Of a DNA stretch of 64,000 nucleotides, positions 32,803-40,728 are shown in pieces. The translations under genes were made by a program, and so were the position numbers. Every line of letters begins with the position of its first letter. Within the stretch, counting starts at the first letter, position 1. Below the pieces are notes generated by a model. It did not search any database, was not told the origin of the DNA, and was given only the letters and a program-made list of their open reading frames with translations. The stretch lies in assembly GCF_003700275.1 (NCBI RefSeq), contig NZ_RBRE01000042.1, positions 62,001-126,000 of the forward strand, written 5' to 3'. The stretch comes from Pseudomonas cichorii (GTDB lineage Bacteria; Pseudomonadota; Gammaproteobacteria; Pseudomonadales; Pseudomonadaceae).

Positions 32803-34100
32803 GATGCCACTCCTTCTTTGGCCAGCACGCCTTTGCGCGGCACCACGCCGGTACGGCTGATGCGAATCAGGCCACGCGGTCGCCAGATCATCATCAGCAC
32901 CATCAGGATGCCGAACAGCAGCACCCGGTATTCGGAAAAGCTGCGCAGCAGCTCGGGCGCCACCGTCAGCACAAAAGCTGCGATCACCACGCCCACCGTC
33001 GAGCCCATACCGCCCAGCACCACAATGGCGAGGATCAGCGCCGACTCGAAGAAGGTGAACGACGTCGGGTTGACGAAGCCCTGATAGCTGGCGAAGAACA
33101 CCCCTGCCAGACCGGCCGTCGAAGCGCCGATGGTGAACGCCGAGAGCTTGACCAGCACATGGTTGAGACCCATCGAGCGGCAGGCGATTTCATCTTCACG
33201 CAGGGCCTCCCAGGCGCGGCCGATCGGCATGCGGGTCAGACGATGCTTGATGAACAGCACCGCCAGAACCACCAGAAACAGCACGGTGTAGATGAACAGG
33301 AATTTCAGGTCCGGGTTGTAATCGAAACCGAAATATTCGTGAATCGGAATCCCGCCCTCTTTGGCGCGACGCCCGAACTCCAGGCCAAAGAAGGTCGGCG
33401 ACGGTACTGGCACACCATTCGGGCCGCCGGTGAAGGACAGCCAGTTATTGAGCACCAGACGGATGATTTCACCGAAACCCAGAGTCACGATGGCCAGATA
33501 GTCGCCGTGCATGCGCAATACCGGAAAGCCCAGAATGCATCCGGCCAATGCCGCCGCGATGGCCGCCAGTGGCAATGCCGACCAGAATCCCAGCCCGAGA
33601 TACTGATAGCCCAGCGCCAGGCCATAGGCACCGATGGCATAGAACGCCACGTAACCCAGGTCGAGCAATCCGGCCAGACCGACCACAATATTCAAACCCA
33701 GCCCCAGCAGTACGTAAATCAGCCCGAGGATGACCACGGTCAGCAGGTACTTGTTGGCAAAGATCGGGAACACGATGGCGATCACGATCAGCAGCGGGAT
33801 GATCCAGTACAGGCTCGATTTGTGATCAGGCTTGAGCACATGCACGCCCGAGCCGGAACTCTCGAAACTCTGGCTGATGCGAATGCCCTTGGGCGTCTGC
33901 AGGAACAGGCTCATGAGGAACCGGCCGGCCATGACCACCGCCACCAGCAGAGTGACCCGGGCCGGTTGCAGATTGAAGCTGTAGCCGTCGAGCACGATAC
34001 CGACGATGGGGCCGAAGACAATCAGCGCCAGCAGGCCGGCAACCACGGCGTCGATCAGACTTTTCTTGATATCGATGGGTTTAGCGATAGGAGCAGACAT
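32799..34100 (-). CDS. livM: branched-chain amino acid ABC transporter, permease LivM
   Basis: An inner-membrane permease (BraE). The 433-residue protein has an N-terminal extra hydrophobic domain (KKSLIDAVVAGLLALIVFGP) of the LivH/M N-terminal type and then the core permease with LGLNIVVGLAGLLDLGYVAF and the EAA-like loop PIGRAWEALREDEIACRSMG that contacts the ATPases. About ten membrane helices are expected. It starts 2 bp from the livH stop. Confidence 0.95.
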   Translation of the reverse strand: MSAPIAKPIDIKKSLIDAVVAGLLALIVFGPIVGIVLDGYSFNLQPARVTLLVAVVMAGRFLMSLFLQTPKGIRISQSFESSGSGVHVLKPDHKSSLYWIIPLLIVIAIVFPIFANKYLLTVVILGLIYVLLGLGLNIVVGLAGLLDLGYVAFYAIGAYGLALGYQYLGLGFWSALPLAAIAAALAGCILGFPVLRMHGDYLAIVTLGFGEIIRLVLNNWLSFTGGPNGVPVPSPTFFGLEFGRRAKEGGIPIHEYFGFDYNPDLKFLFIYTVLFLVVLAVLFIKHRLTRMPIGRAWEALREDEIACRSMGLNHVLVKLSAFTIGASTAGLAGVFFASYQGFVNPTSFTFFESALILAIVVLGGMGSTVGVVIAAFVLTVAPELLRSFSEYRVLLFGILMVLMMIWRPRGLIRISRTGVVPRKGVLAKEGVAS

Positions 34101-34102
34101 AC

Positions 34103-35020
34103 TTATACCTTCGCCACGAGTGGGCGACCCAGCAGGCCTTGAGGACGGAAAATCAGGATCAGGACCAGCAGGCCGAAACTGAATACATCCTTGTAGTCGG
34201 AGTTGATCAGGCCGGAGAACTGCGACTCGGCAACCCCAAGGATCAAACCACCGAGCATCGCGCCCGGCAGCGATCCGATGCCGCCCAGCACCGCAGCGGT
34301 GAATGCCTTGATGCCGATGATGAAGCCGGCATAGAAGTCGAAGGTGCCGTAGTTCATGGTGATCAACACACCGGCCAGCGCAGCCATGGCGGCACCGATG
34401 ATGAACACGTAGGAAATGACCCGGTCAGTGTTGATCCCCAGAATCGAAGCCATCTTGCGATCCTGCTGTGTCGCGCGGCACATGCGGCCCAGCCTGGTGT
34501 ACTTGATGATGTAGGTCAGCAGCGCCATGCCGGCGAATGCCGCAATGAGGATGAAGATCTTGGTGTAGGTGATCTGCACGAAGCCGGTACCGATCTCAAA
34601 GCGCCAGGCACCTTCGAGCAGCGTTGGTACGCCCTGTTGCCGTGCACCCTGACTGATCTGTGCATAGTTCTGCAGGATCAGGGAAATACCGATGGCGCTG
34701 ATCAGCGGTGCCAAGCGGGTCGAGTTGCGCAGCGGCTTGTAGGCCACTCGCTCGATGACGAAACCGTAGACACCGGTCACTACGATGGTGAAGACCAGCG
34801 TGCCCAGAATCAGGAATGGAAAGGACTCCAGACCGAAGAAAGACAGGACCGCCAGGCCGATTGCGGCCAGGTAGGCGGAAATCATGTAAACGTCGCCGTG
34901 GGCGAAGTTGATCATGCCGATAATGCCGTAGACCATCGTGTAGCCGATGGCAATGAGGCCGTAGACAGACCCGAGAGTCAGTCCGTTGACCATTTGCTGC
35001 AGGAAAATACCGTCCATCAC
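34103..35020 (-). CDS. livH: branched-chain amino acid ABC transporter, permease LivH
   Basis: The second permease (BraD). The 305-residue protein begins MVNGLTLGSVYGLIAIGYTM and has the conserved VYGIIGMINFAHGDVYM, the EAA-like loop TRLGRMCRATQQDRKMASIL and about eight membrane segments. A 161-bp spacer with a hairpin separates it from livK. It is transcribed with livM, livG and livF. Confidence 0.96.
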   Translation of the reverse strand: MMDGIFLQQMVNGLTLGSVYGLIAIGYTMVYGIIGMINFAHGDVYMISAYLAAIGLAVLSFFGLESFPFLILGTLVFTIVVTGVYGFVIERVAYKPLRNSTRLAPLISAIGISLILQNYAQISQGARQQGVPTLLEGAWRFEIGTGFVQITYTKIFILIAAFAGMALLTYIIKYTRLGRMCRATQQDRKMASILGINTDRVISYVFIIGAAMAALAGVLITMNYGTFDFYAGFIIGIKAFTAAVLGGIGSLPGAMLGGLILGVAESQFSGLINSDYKDVFSFGLLVLILIFRPQGLLGRPLVAKV

Positions 35021-35052
35021 GCACGCTCACAAACTTGAAGGTCGCTCAGGGT

Positions 35053-35088
35053 CCTGCTCGCCATACCTTGCCAGGTACAACGAGCAGG
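35053..35088 (-). promoter_or_regulatory. intercistronic hairpin between livK and livH
   Basis: CCTGCTCG (35053-35060) pairs with CGAGCAGG (35081-35088), and inside it TACCT pairs with AGGTA. Such spacers after a binding-protein gene often stabilise the upstream mRNA or limit read-through, giving more LivK than permease; that role here is inferred. Confidence 0.55.
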
Positions 35089-35181
35089 CCGTCAGGTAAC
35101 AGAAAAGTCCGGGCCCGCTGAGGTGTGAGCCCATTACCCTGCCGAACCCGCCTCAGGGACAGGTTCGACGCTGCGTCTATC

Positions 35182-36318
35182 TTACTTCTGCTGTTCGAGC
35201 TGCTTGTACTTGCCAGTAGCGTCCCACTGGTAAACCACATAGTCGGAGACTTTCAGGTCGCCCTTGGTATCCCAGGCCTTCTCGCCCATGACGGTCTTGA
35301 CCGGGTTGGCTTTCAGCCACTCGGCAGCAGCATCGCCCTTGTTGGACTTGGCGCCGTTGAAACCGGCCGCCAGGGCCTGAATCGAGGCGTAGGCGTACAG
35401 GGTGTAGCCTTCAGGCTCGTAGCCGGACTTGCGGAATTCGTCGACCACAGTCTTGCTGTCCGGTAGCAGGCGCGGGTCGGCACCAAAGGTCATGTACACG
35501 CCATTTACGTACTGGGCACCACCGGCAGTGGTCACCAGTTCATCGGTCACGACACCGTCATCGGACATGAACTTGATGTCCTGGAGACCCTGTTCACGCA
35601 ACTGGCGCACCAATGGACCGGCTTCCGGGTGCAGGCCGCCGAAGTAGACGACATCGGCACCTACCGAGCGGATCTTGGTGACCAGAGCGCTGAAGTCTTT
35701 CTCGCCACGGGTCAGGCCTTCGTAAAGAACCTCTTTCACGCCGCGCTTGGCCAGTTGCGCACGGGTCGCATCGGCAAGACCCTGGCCGTAGGTGTCCTTG
35801 TCATGGATGACCGCGATTTTCTTGCCCTTGAGCACATCGACGATGTAATCACCGGCAACCACGCCCTGCTGATCGTCACGTCCGCACATGCGGAATACTT
35901 CCTTGAGACCGCGTTCGGTAACTGCCGGGTTGGTCGACCCCGGAGTAATGACAATCACGCCCGCATCGCTGTAGACCTCGGAAGCCGGAATCGTGGATGA
36001 AGAGCAGAAATGCCCGACGACACCCACGACCTTGTCCTGATCGACCAGACGGTTGGCAACCGCCACGGCCTGTTTAGGCTCACAGGCATCGTCGCCTCTG
36101 ACCAGTTTAATCTTCTCTCCATTGATACCACCTGCCGCATTGATGGCATCCGCAGCCGCCTGAGCGCCCCTCATATACTGTTCGCCAAACGATGCGTTTG
36201 CGCCGGTCATCGGGCCTGCCACGCCAATCTTTACATCAGCCTGTGCAAACGAAGACACGCCCAATGCAGTTGCCACTGCGATTGCCAGAAAACCTTTCCT
36301 GTAAAACGTATGCGACAT
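35182..36318 (-). CDS. livK: branched-chain amino acid ABC transporter, periplasmic binding protein
   Basis: The 378-residue precursor has a typical signal peptide, MSHTFYRKGFLAIAVATALG then VSSFAQA, with cleavage before DVKIGVAGPMTGANASFGEQ. The mature protein is a Leu/Ile/Val-binding protein (BraC in P. aeruginosa), with the ligand-binding segments FCSSSTIPASEVYSDAGVIV and RGEKDFSALVTKIR. A good ribosome-binding site (AGGAG) is present. It is the first gene of the operon. Confidence 0.96.
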   Translation of the reverse strand: MSHTFYRKGFLAIAVATALGVSSFAQADVKIGVAGPMTGANASFGEQYMRGAQAAADAINAAGGINGEKIKLVRGDDACEPKQAVAVANRLVDQDKVVGVVGHFCSSSTIPASEVYSDAGVIVITPGSTNPAVTERGLKEVFRMCGRDDQQGVVAGDYIVDVLKGKKIAVIHDKDTYGQGLADATRAQLAKRGVKEVLYEGLTRGEKDFSALVTKIRSVGADVVYFGGLHPEAGPLVRQLREQGLQDIKFMSDDGVVTDELVTTAGGAQYVNGVYMTFGADPRLLPDSKTVVDEFRKSGYEPEGYTLYAYASIQALAAGFNGAKSNKGDAAAEWLKANPVKTVMGEKAWDTKGDLKVSDYVVYQWDATGKYKQLEQQK

Positions 36319-36797
36319 GAGTGGTGCTCCTGAGGTTTTTTAATTAGCACTGCAACTACAAGAGTTGCCTAGAGCAAGGGGCGTGCCATCACTTTTTCAT
36401 TCAGAAAAATGTCGGGATTCGGCAGTCGCGTCACTCGCTTCAGCCCTTTGCAAAAGGGCCGTGCAACCCTCTGTAACGACAAAGGTGCAACCAATCTAAA
36501 AATCGGCGCAACCATCGCCAGACAGAAACGACAACCGATATGCCCCAAGACGTGCAACCCGGCTGTAACCGGGCACGTCACCGAAGTGCACACCCCCGGT
36601 GCGCATGCGCTACGAGACGCACCATTTGAGGTTAGTGGAAGCACGGGAAAATGTTGCCGGGGTTTTCCTGCATTGAAATGCGGAACCGTTGGATCATCAG
36701 GCAAGTTAGGGGTGACAATGCGAACCCTGCTGGCCGCGAGCACTCCAATCCGGGTTCGCGAGCCAAATGTTATCGGCTGCCCTGGAGACTCGAATCA
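36319..36797. promoter_or_regulatory. divergent control region between livK and pncB with four GTGCAACC-type repeats
   Basis: This 479-bp region has no gene. GTGCAACC occurs at 36461, 36485 and 36552, and GCGCAACC at 36506. The first and last copies extend to GTGCAACCC followed by CTGTAAC. Spacing of 24, 21 and 46 bp is close to multiples of two helical turns, which suggests operator sites. Which gene they serve is not shown. Confidence 0.5.
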
Positions 36798-38021
36798 ATG
36801 AGCGGGAGCGCTTTCTCGAATCGCATCGTGCAAAATCTGCTCGATACCGACTTCTACAAGCTCACCATGATGCAGGCGGTACTGCATAACTATCCCAATA
36901 CCGATGTGGAGTGGGAGTTCCGTTGCCGCAACGGCGAAGACCTGCGGCCCTATCTGACCGAAATCAGGCACCAGATCGAGCTGCTCTGCGAGTTGTCGCT
37001 GAGCGACGAGCACCTGAAGTTTCTGGAACGCATCAGCTTTCTGAAACCGGACTTCCTCAGGTTCCTCGGGCTGTTCCGCTTCAATACCCGCTACGTGAAG
37101 ACCAGCATCGAAAACGATGAACTGTGCATTCGCCTGCACGGCCCATGGCTGCATGTGATCCTGTTTGAAGTGCCGCTCCTGGCGATCGTCAGCGAAGTGC
37201 GCAACCGTCATCGCTACCCGGAAATAATGCTCAGCCAGGCTCGGGAACGTCTCTACGACAAGTTCGAGTGGCTGACCAGCAACGCCAGCGCTGACGAACT
37301 GGCCGAGCTGAAAGTCGCCGACTTCGGTACTCGCCGTCGCTTCTCCTACGGTGTGCAGGAAGCAGTCCTGCAAGTGCTCAAGCGCGACTTCCCCGGCCAG
37401 TTCGTCGGCACCAGCAATGTGCATCTGGCGCGGGAACTGGATCTCAAGCCCTTGGGCACCATGGCCCATGAATGGATCATGGCCCACCAGCAACTCGGCC
37501 CGCGCCTGATCGACAGCCAGATCGCCGCGCTCGACTGCTGGGTCCGCGAATATCGCGGGCTGCTGGGGATTGCCCTGACCGACTGCATCACCACCGACGC
37601 GTTCCTGAGCGACTTCGATCTGTATTTCGCCAAGCTGTTCGACGGCCTGCGCCATGACTCGGGCGATCCGGTGAAATGGGCCGAAAAATGCATTACCCAT
37701 TACCAGAGGCTGGGCATCGATCCGACCAGCAAGACCCTGGTGTTCTCCGACGGCCTGAGCCTGCCCAAGGCGCTGGGAATCTTCCGCGCCCTGCGTGGAC
37801 GCATCAATGTCAGCTTCGGCATCGGCACCAACCTCACTGCCGACATTCCGGGTATCGCCCCGATGAACATGGTGCTGAAAATGACCGCCTGCGCCGGACA
37901 ACCGGTGGCCAAGATTTCCGATGAGCCAGGCAAGGCGCAATGCAAGGACCCGAATTTCGTCTCGTATCTGCGACACGTGTTCAAGGTGCCGGCGTTGACT
38001 GCCCCTGAAAAACCCGTTTGA
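36798..38021 (+). CDS. pncB: nicotinate phosphoribosyltransferase
   Basis: PncB makes nicotinate mononucleotide from nicotinate and PRPP in NAD salvage. The 407-residue protein has the N-terminal [20 protein letters not shown], the [20 protein letters not shown] phosphate-binding region, [13 protein letters not shown] and the [20 protein letters not shown] segment of bacterial PncB. ATG 36798 is preceded by GGAG 10 bp upstream; the longer frame to 36651 is upstream control sequence. It is followed 27 bp later by nadE. Confidence 0.96.
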   Translation: MSGSAFSNRIVQNLLDTDFYKLTMMQAVLHNYPNTDVEWEFRCRNGEDLRPYLTEIRHQIELLCELSLSDEHLKFLERISFLKPDFLRFLGLFRFNTRYVKTSIENDELCIRLHGPWLHVILFEVPLLAIVSEVRNRHRYPEIMLSQARERLYDKFEWLTSNASADELAELKVADFGTRRRFSYGVQEAVLQVLKRDFPGQFVGTSNVHLARELDLKPLGTMAHEWIMAHQQLGPRLIDSQIAALDCWVREYRGLLGIALTDCITTDAFLSDFDLYFAKLFDGLRHDSGDPVKWAEKCITHYQRLGIDPTSKTLVFSDGLSLPKALGIFRALRGRINVSFGIGTNLTADIPGIAPMNMVLKMTACAGQPVAKISDEPGKAQCKDPNFVSYLRHVFKVPALTAPEKPV

Positions 38022-38048
38022 TTTGTCCCCACTAGCAAGGAGTGACTC

Positions 38049-38876
38049 ATGCACGCCGTACAACTGCAGATCGCTGAACAACTCAATGTCCAGCCGCCTT
38101 TCGCCGACCATAACGCTCTGCAGGCCGAAGTGGCCCGCCGCGTCGACTTCATCAAGGAATGCCTGCTCAATGCGCGGCTCAAGACGCTGGTACTGGGGAT
38201 CAGCGGCGGCGTCGACTCACTGACCGCCGGGCTCTTGTGCCAGCGCGCCGTCAAGGAACTGCGCAGCAGCACAGGCGACGACGGCTATCGTTTCGTTGCC
38301 GTACGCCTGCCGTATGTGGTGCAACATGACGAACACGAAGCCCAGGCGTCGGTGGATTTCATCGAGCCGGACGAGCGCCACACCGTGAATATCGGCGACA
38401 GCGTCAAGGCGCTGGCCGCTGAAGTAAAAGCCTTCGACGGCAAACCGGCCAGTACCGTGGACTTCGTTCTCGGCAATACCAAGGCGCGTATCCGCATGGT
38501 TGCCCAGTACACCATCGCCGGGGCTTATCAGGGCCTGGTGGTCGGTACCGATCACGCGGCGGAAGCGGTAATGGGCTTCTTTACCAAATTCGGTGACGGC
38601 GCCTGCGACCTGGCGCCACTGAGTGGCCTGGTCAAAAATCAGGTACGCGCCATCGCCCGCCATTTCGGCGCCCCGGAATCACTGGTCGAGAAAGTACCGA
38701 CGGCGGACCTGGAAGACCTGGTACCCGGCAAGCCGGACGAAGCTTCCCACGGCGTGACCTATGCGGAAATCGATGCGTTTCTGCATGGCGAATCGATACG
38801 CGAAGAGGCGTTCAGGATCATTTGCGACACCTACGCCAAGACCCAGCACAAGCGCGAGCTGCCTTACGCACCGTGA
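38049..38876 (+). CDS. nadE: NH3-dependent NAD+ synthetase
   Basis: NadE amidates deamido-NAD to NAD+. The 275-residue protein is the short ammonia-dependent form, with the ATP-pyrophosphatase loop [13 protein letters not shown] near residue 56, the [20 protein letters not shown] segment and the C-terminal [18 protein letters not shown] clear AAGGAG precedes the ATG at 38049. With pncB it forms a two-gene salvage operon. Confidence 0.97.
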   Translation: MHAVQLQIAEQLNVQPPFADHNALQAEVARRVDFIKECLLNARLKTLVLGISGGVDSLTAGLLCQRAVKELRSSTGDDGYRFVAVRLPYVVQHDEHEAQASVDFIEPDERHTVNIGDSVKALAAEVKAFDGKPASTVDFVLGNTKARIRMVAQYTIAGAYQGLVVGTDHAAEAVMGFFTKFGDGACDLAPLSGLVKNQVRAIARHFGAPESLVEKVPTADLEDLVPGKPDEASHGVTYAEIDAFLHGESIREEAFRIICDTYAKTQHKRELPYAP

Positions 38877-38906
38877 GTAGCGGGCACGACAACCGATGAT
38901 GGCCCC

Positions 38907-38998
38907 GTGGGAGCGAGCTTGCTCGCGAAGAGGCCGGTACAGTCAGCAGAAAGGCATCGTCCTCCATGCTGTCTTCGCGACCAAGGACGCTCCCACAC
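38907..38998. repeat. REP element pair (variant)
   Basis: GGGAGCGAGCTTGCTCGCGAA (left) and TTCGCGACCAAGGACGCTCCC (right) form an inverted pair between the convergent ends of nadE and azu. The core differs from the AATTCATT type seen elsewhere. Confidence 0.75.
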
Positions 38999-39019
38999 AT
39001 CTGCACCGGCTCGTGCAAC

Positions 39020-39466
39020 TTACTTCAGCGTAACGGTGCCTTTCATCATGCTGATGTGGCCCGGGAACGTGCAGAAAAACAGGTATTTCTCGGCCGGATC
39101 AAGCTTCGCCACATCGAAGGTCACCGAGTCGGTTTCGCCAGCGCCAATCACCTTGGTATGGGCGATAACGCGGGTGTCGCCTTCCTTCAGGTAACTCTTG
39201 TCGATTCCGGCGCCCAGGCCGTCGGTGGCAATAGCCTGAGCTTCGGCCGCCTTGCTCAATACCCAGTTATGGCCCATGACCTGCGCTGGCAACTTGCCGG
39301 AGTGCGTGAGGTTGACGGTAAACGTCTTGCAGCTCTTGTCGATTTCGATGGCTTTGGTGTTGAACGACATCTGATCCGTCGAATCGACGGTGGTCGAACA
39401 CTCGGCAGCCAACAACTGACCACTGGCCAACGTCAACAGAGAAATAGCTACAAGCTTGCGAATCAT
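39020..39466 (-). CDS. azu: azurin precursor (type 1 copper protein)
   Basis: Azurin is a periplasmic electron carrier. The 148-residue precursor has a 20-residue signal peptide ([20 protein letters not shown]) and a 128-residue mature protein. Using mature numbering, all copper ligands are present: Gly45 and His46 (MGHNW), Cys112, His117 and Met121 ([12 protein letters not shown]), with the Cys3-Cys26 disulphide. ATG 39466 is preceded by GGAG; the longer frame is upstream DNA. A possible ANR site lies 68-81 bp upstream. Confidence 0.98.
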   Translation of the reverse strand: MIRKLVAISLLTLASGQLLAAECSTTVDSTDQMSFNTKAIEIDKSCKTFTVNLTHSGKLPAQVMGHNWVLSKAAEAQAIATDGLGAGIDKSYLKEGDTRVIAHTKVIGAGETDSVTFDVAKLDPAEKYLFFCTFPGHISMMKGTVTLK

Positions 39467-39533
39467 ATGAATCTCCAAGGCTGGGTGCTTCATTAATGTG
39501 ATGAGAGACTGCCCGATTCGCGGCCGGGTTCCA

Positions 39534-39547
39534 ATGACCTGCGTCAA
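39534..39547 (-). promoter_or_regulatory. candidate ANR/FNR box upstream of azu
   Basis: On the minus strand the sequence TTGAC-GCAG-GTCAT fits the TTGAY-N4-RTCAW consensus. In P. aeruginosa azu is known to be activated by ANR at low oxygen. The distance to an AT-rich -10-like sequence (CATTAAT, 39491-39497) is longer than for a standard class II site, so the call is tentative. Confidence 0.4.
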
Positions 39548-39681
39548 CGTGACTCTCAAGGTAGGCTTCTCAATCCATGGCGCCGGCATGATGTCGACTA
39601 TCGCCATCATCGAAACAATCAAACAGCCAGCCCGAGCACGCCACTCTACCATCGGCACATTGCCCACCATGGAGAGTCATC

Positions 39682-39789
39682 ATGCAGCTCAATAGCCTGT
39701 TTCGCCGTTTGCTTGCCGCTTATGCATGCGGAGCCACTGCAAGTTGCCCACACGATGCCTGCGAACAGGCACGCCGCGCCGCCCGATAA
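39682..39789 (+). CDS. possible 35-residue small protein
   Basis: The frame MQLNSLFRRLLAAYACGATA, then SCPHDACEQARRAAR, is preceded by GGAGAG 6 bp from the ATG, a good ribosome-binding site. It has three cysteines and an Arg/Ala-rich tail. It lies divergent from azu and convergent with the transglutaminase gene. No family recognised; it may be a real small ORF or a decayed gene. Confidence 0.4.
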   Translation: MQLNSLFRRLLAAYACGATASCPHDACEQARRAAR

Positions 39790-39831
39790 TTGAGCGTAGC
39801 CATTCAATGAACGATTCACAGGCCCGAGGAA

Positions 39832-40728
39832 TTAATCGCCGAGCGGCATGACCGTCACCCGCACTTCGGGATCGTGACTGCCACCGCCCAGAATCACGCC
39901 GCGCAAGGGCGAGACATCTGAGAAGTCCCGGCCCCATGCCAGGCTGATATGCTCCAGCGCCGGCTGGATATTGTTGGTCGGATCGAAATCGACCCAGCCC
40001 GATGCCGGACAGAACACCGACACCCAGGCATGGGAAGCATCGGCACCGATAAGCCGTGGCTGGCCGGGTGGCGGCTGGGTCAGCAGATAGCCACTGACGT
40101 AACGCGCCGCCAGCCCACGGGAGCGCAGGCAAGCCAGCATCAGGTGGGCAAAGTCCTGGCACACTCCACGCCGCCTCTCCAGCACCTCCACCAGCGGTGT
40201 CGCCACTTGCGTGGCTTCACCGTCGAAGGTGAATTCCTCGAAGATCTTTTCCATCAGGGCCTGCACGCACAGCAACAACGGGCGCCCCGGCGCAAAGCAA
40301 TCCTCGGAGAACTCGGCGAACGAACGCTTGAGGTGCACATACGGCGACTCGAAACGATAGCGGCAGGCTTCGAGAATATCGCTGGTCATTTTCTGGGCGC
40401 TGTAGGTCAGGGCGCTACGTGTCACTTCCCATTCAGGCGAGAGATTGAAATCCAGCTCCGGCCGCTCCAGCACTTCCACACGCAAGCGGGCGTTGACCTG
40501 CAATTCGTCATGGGGGCGTTCAAAGGCCAGGCGAGTCAGCGGGTTGCCGAACACATCCAGTTCGTCGCGGCGCGTGGTGGGCGTCGGCAGAATCTCCAGA
40601 TGCTGCTCGGTGCAGCGCTGCCATGGACTGCTGCGCGGCCATAGATGCGCCAGTTGCTGAGCCAGGGAAACCGGGCTGTCGTACTTGTAATGGGTGTCGT
40701 GAAGGATCTGGTAATGGGCACTCATCAA
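39832..40728 (-). CDS. transglutaminase-like protein
   Basis: The 298-residue protein has the bacterial transglutaminase N-terminal beta domain (YQILHDTHYKYDSPVSLAQQ) and a papain-like catalytic core with Cys in RRGVCQDFAHLMLACLRSRG, His in ASHAWVSVF and Asp in GWVDFDPTNN. No signal peptide is evident. Its start overlaps the stop of the ATP-grasp/alpha-E gene by 4 bp, so these are coupled. The family co-occurs with DUF2126 and ATP-grasp/alpha-E genes and sometimes the Anbu protease; the reaction is unknown. Confidence 0.9.
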   Translation of the reverse strand: MMSAHYQILHDTHYKYDSPVSLAQQLAHLWPRSSPWQRCTEQHLEILPTPTTRRDELDVFGNPLTRLAFERPHDELQVNARLRVEVLERPELDFNLSPEWEVTRSALTYSAQKMTSDILEACRYRFESPYVHLKRSFAEFSEDCFAPGRPLLLCVQALMEKIFEEFTFDGEATQVATPLVEVLERRRGVCQDFAHLMLACLRSRGLAARYVSGYLLTQPPPGQPRLIGADASHAWVSVFCPASGWVDFDPTNNIQPALEHISLAWGRDFSDVSPLRGVILGGGSHDPEVRVTVMPLGD

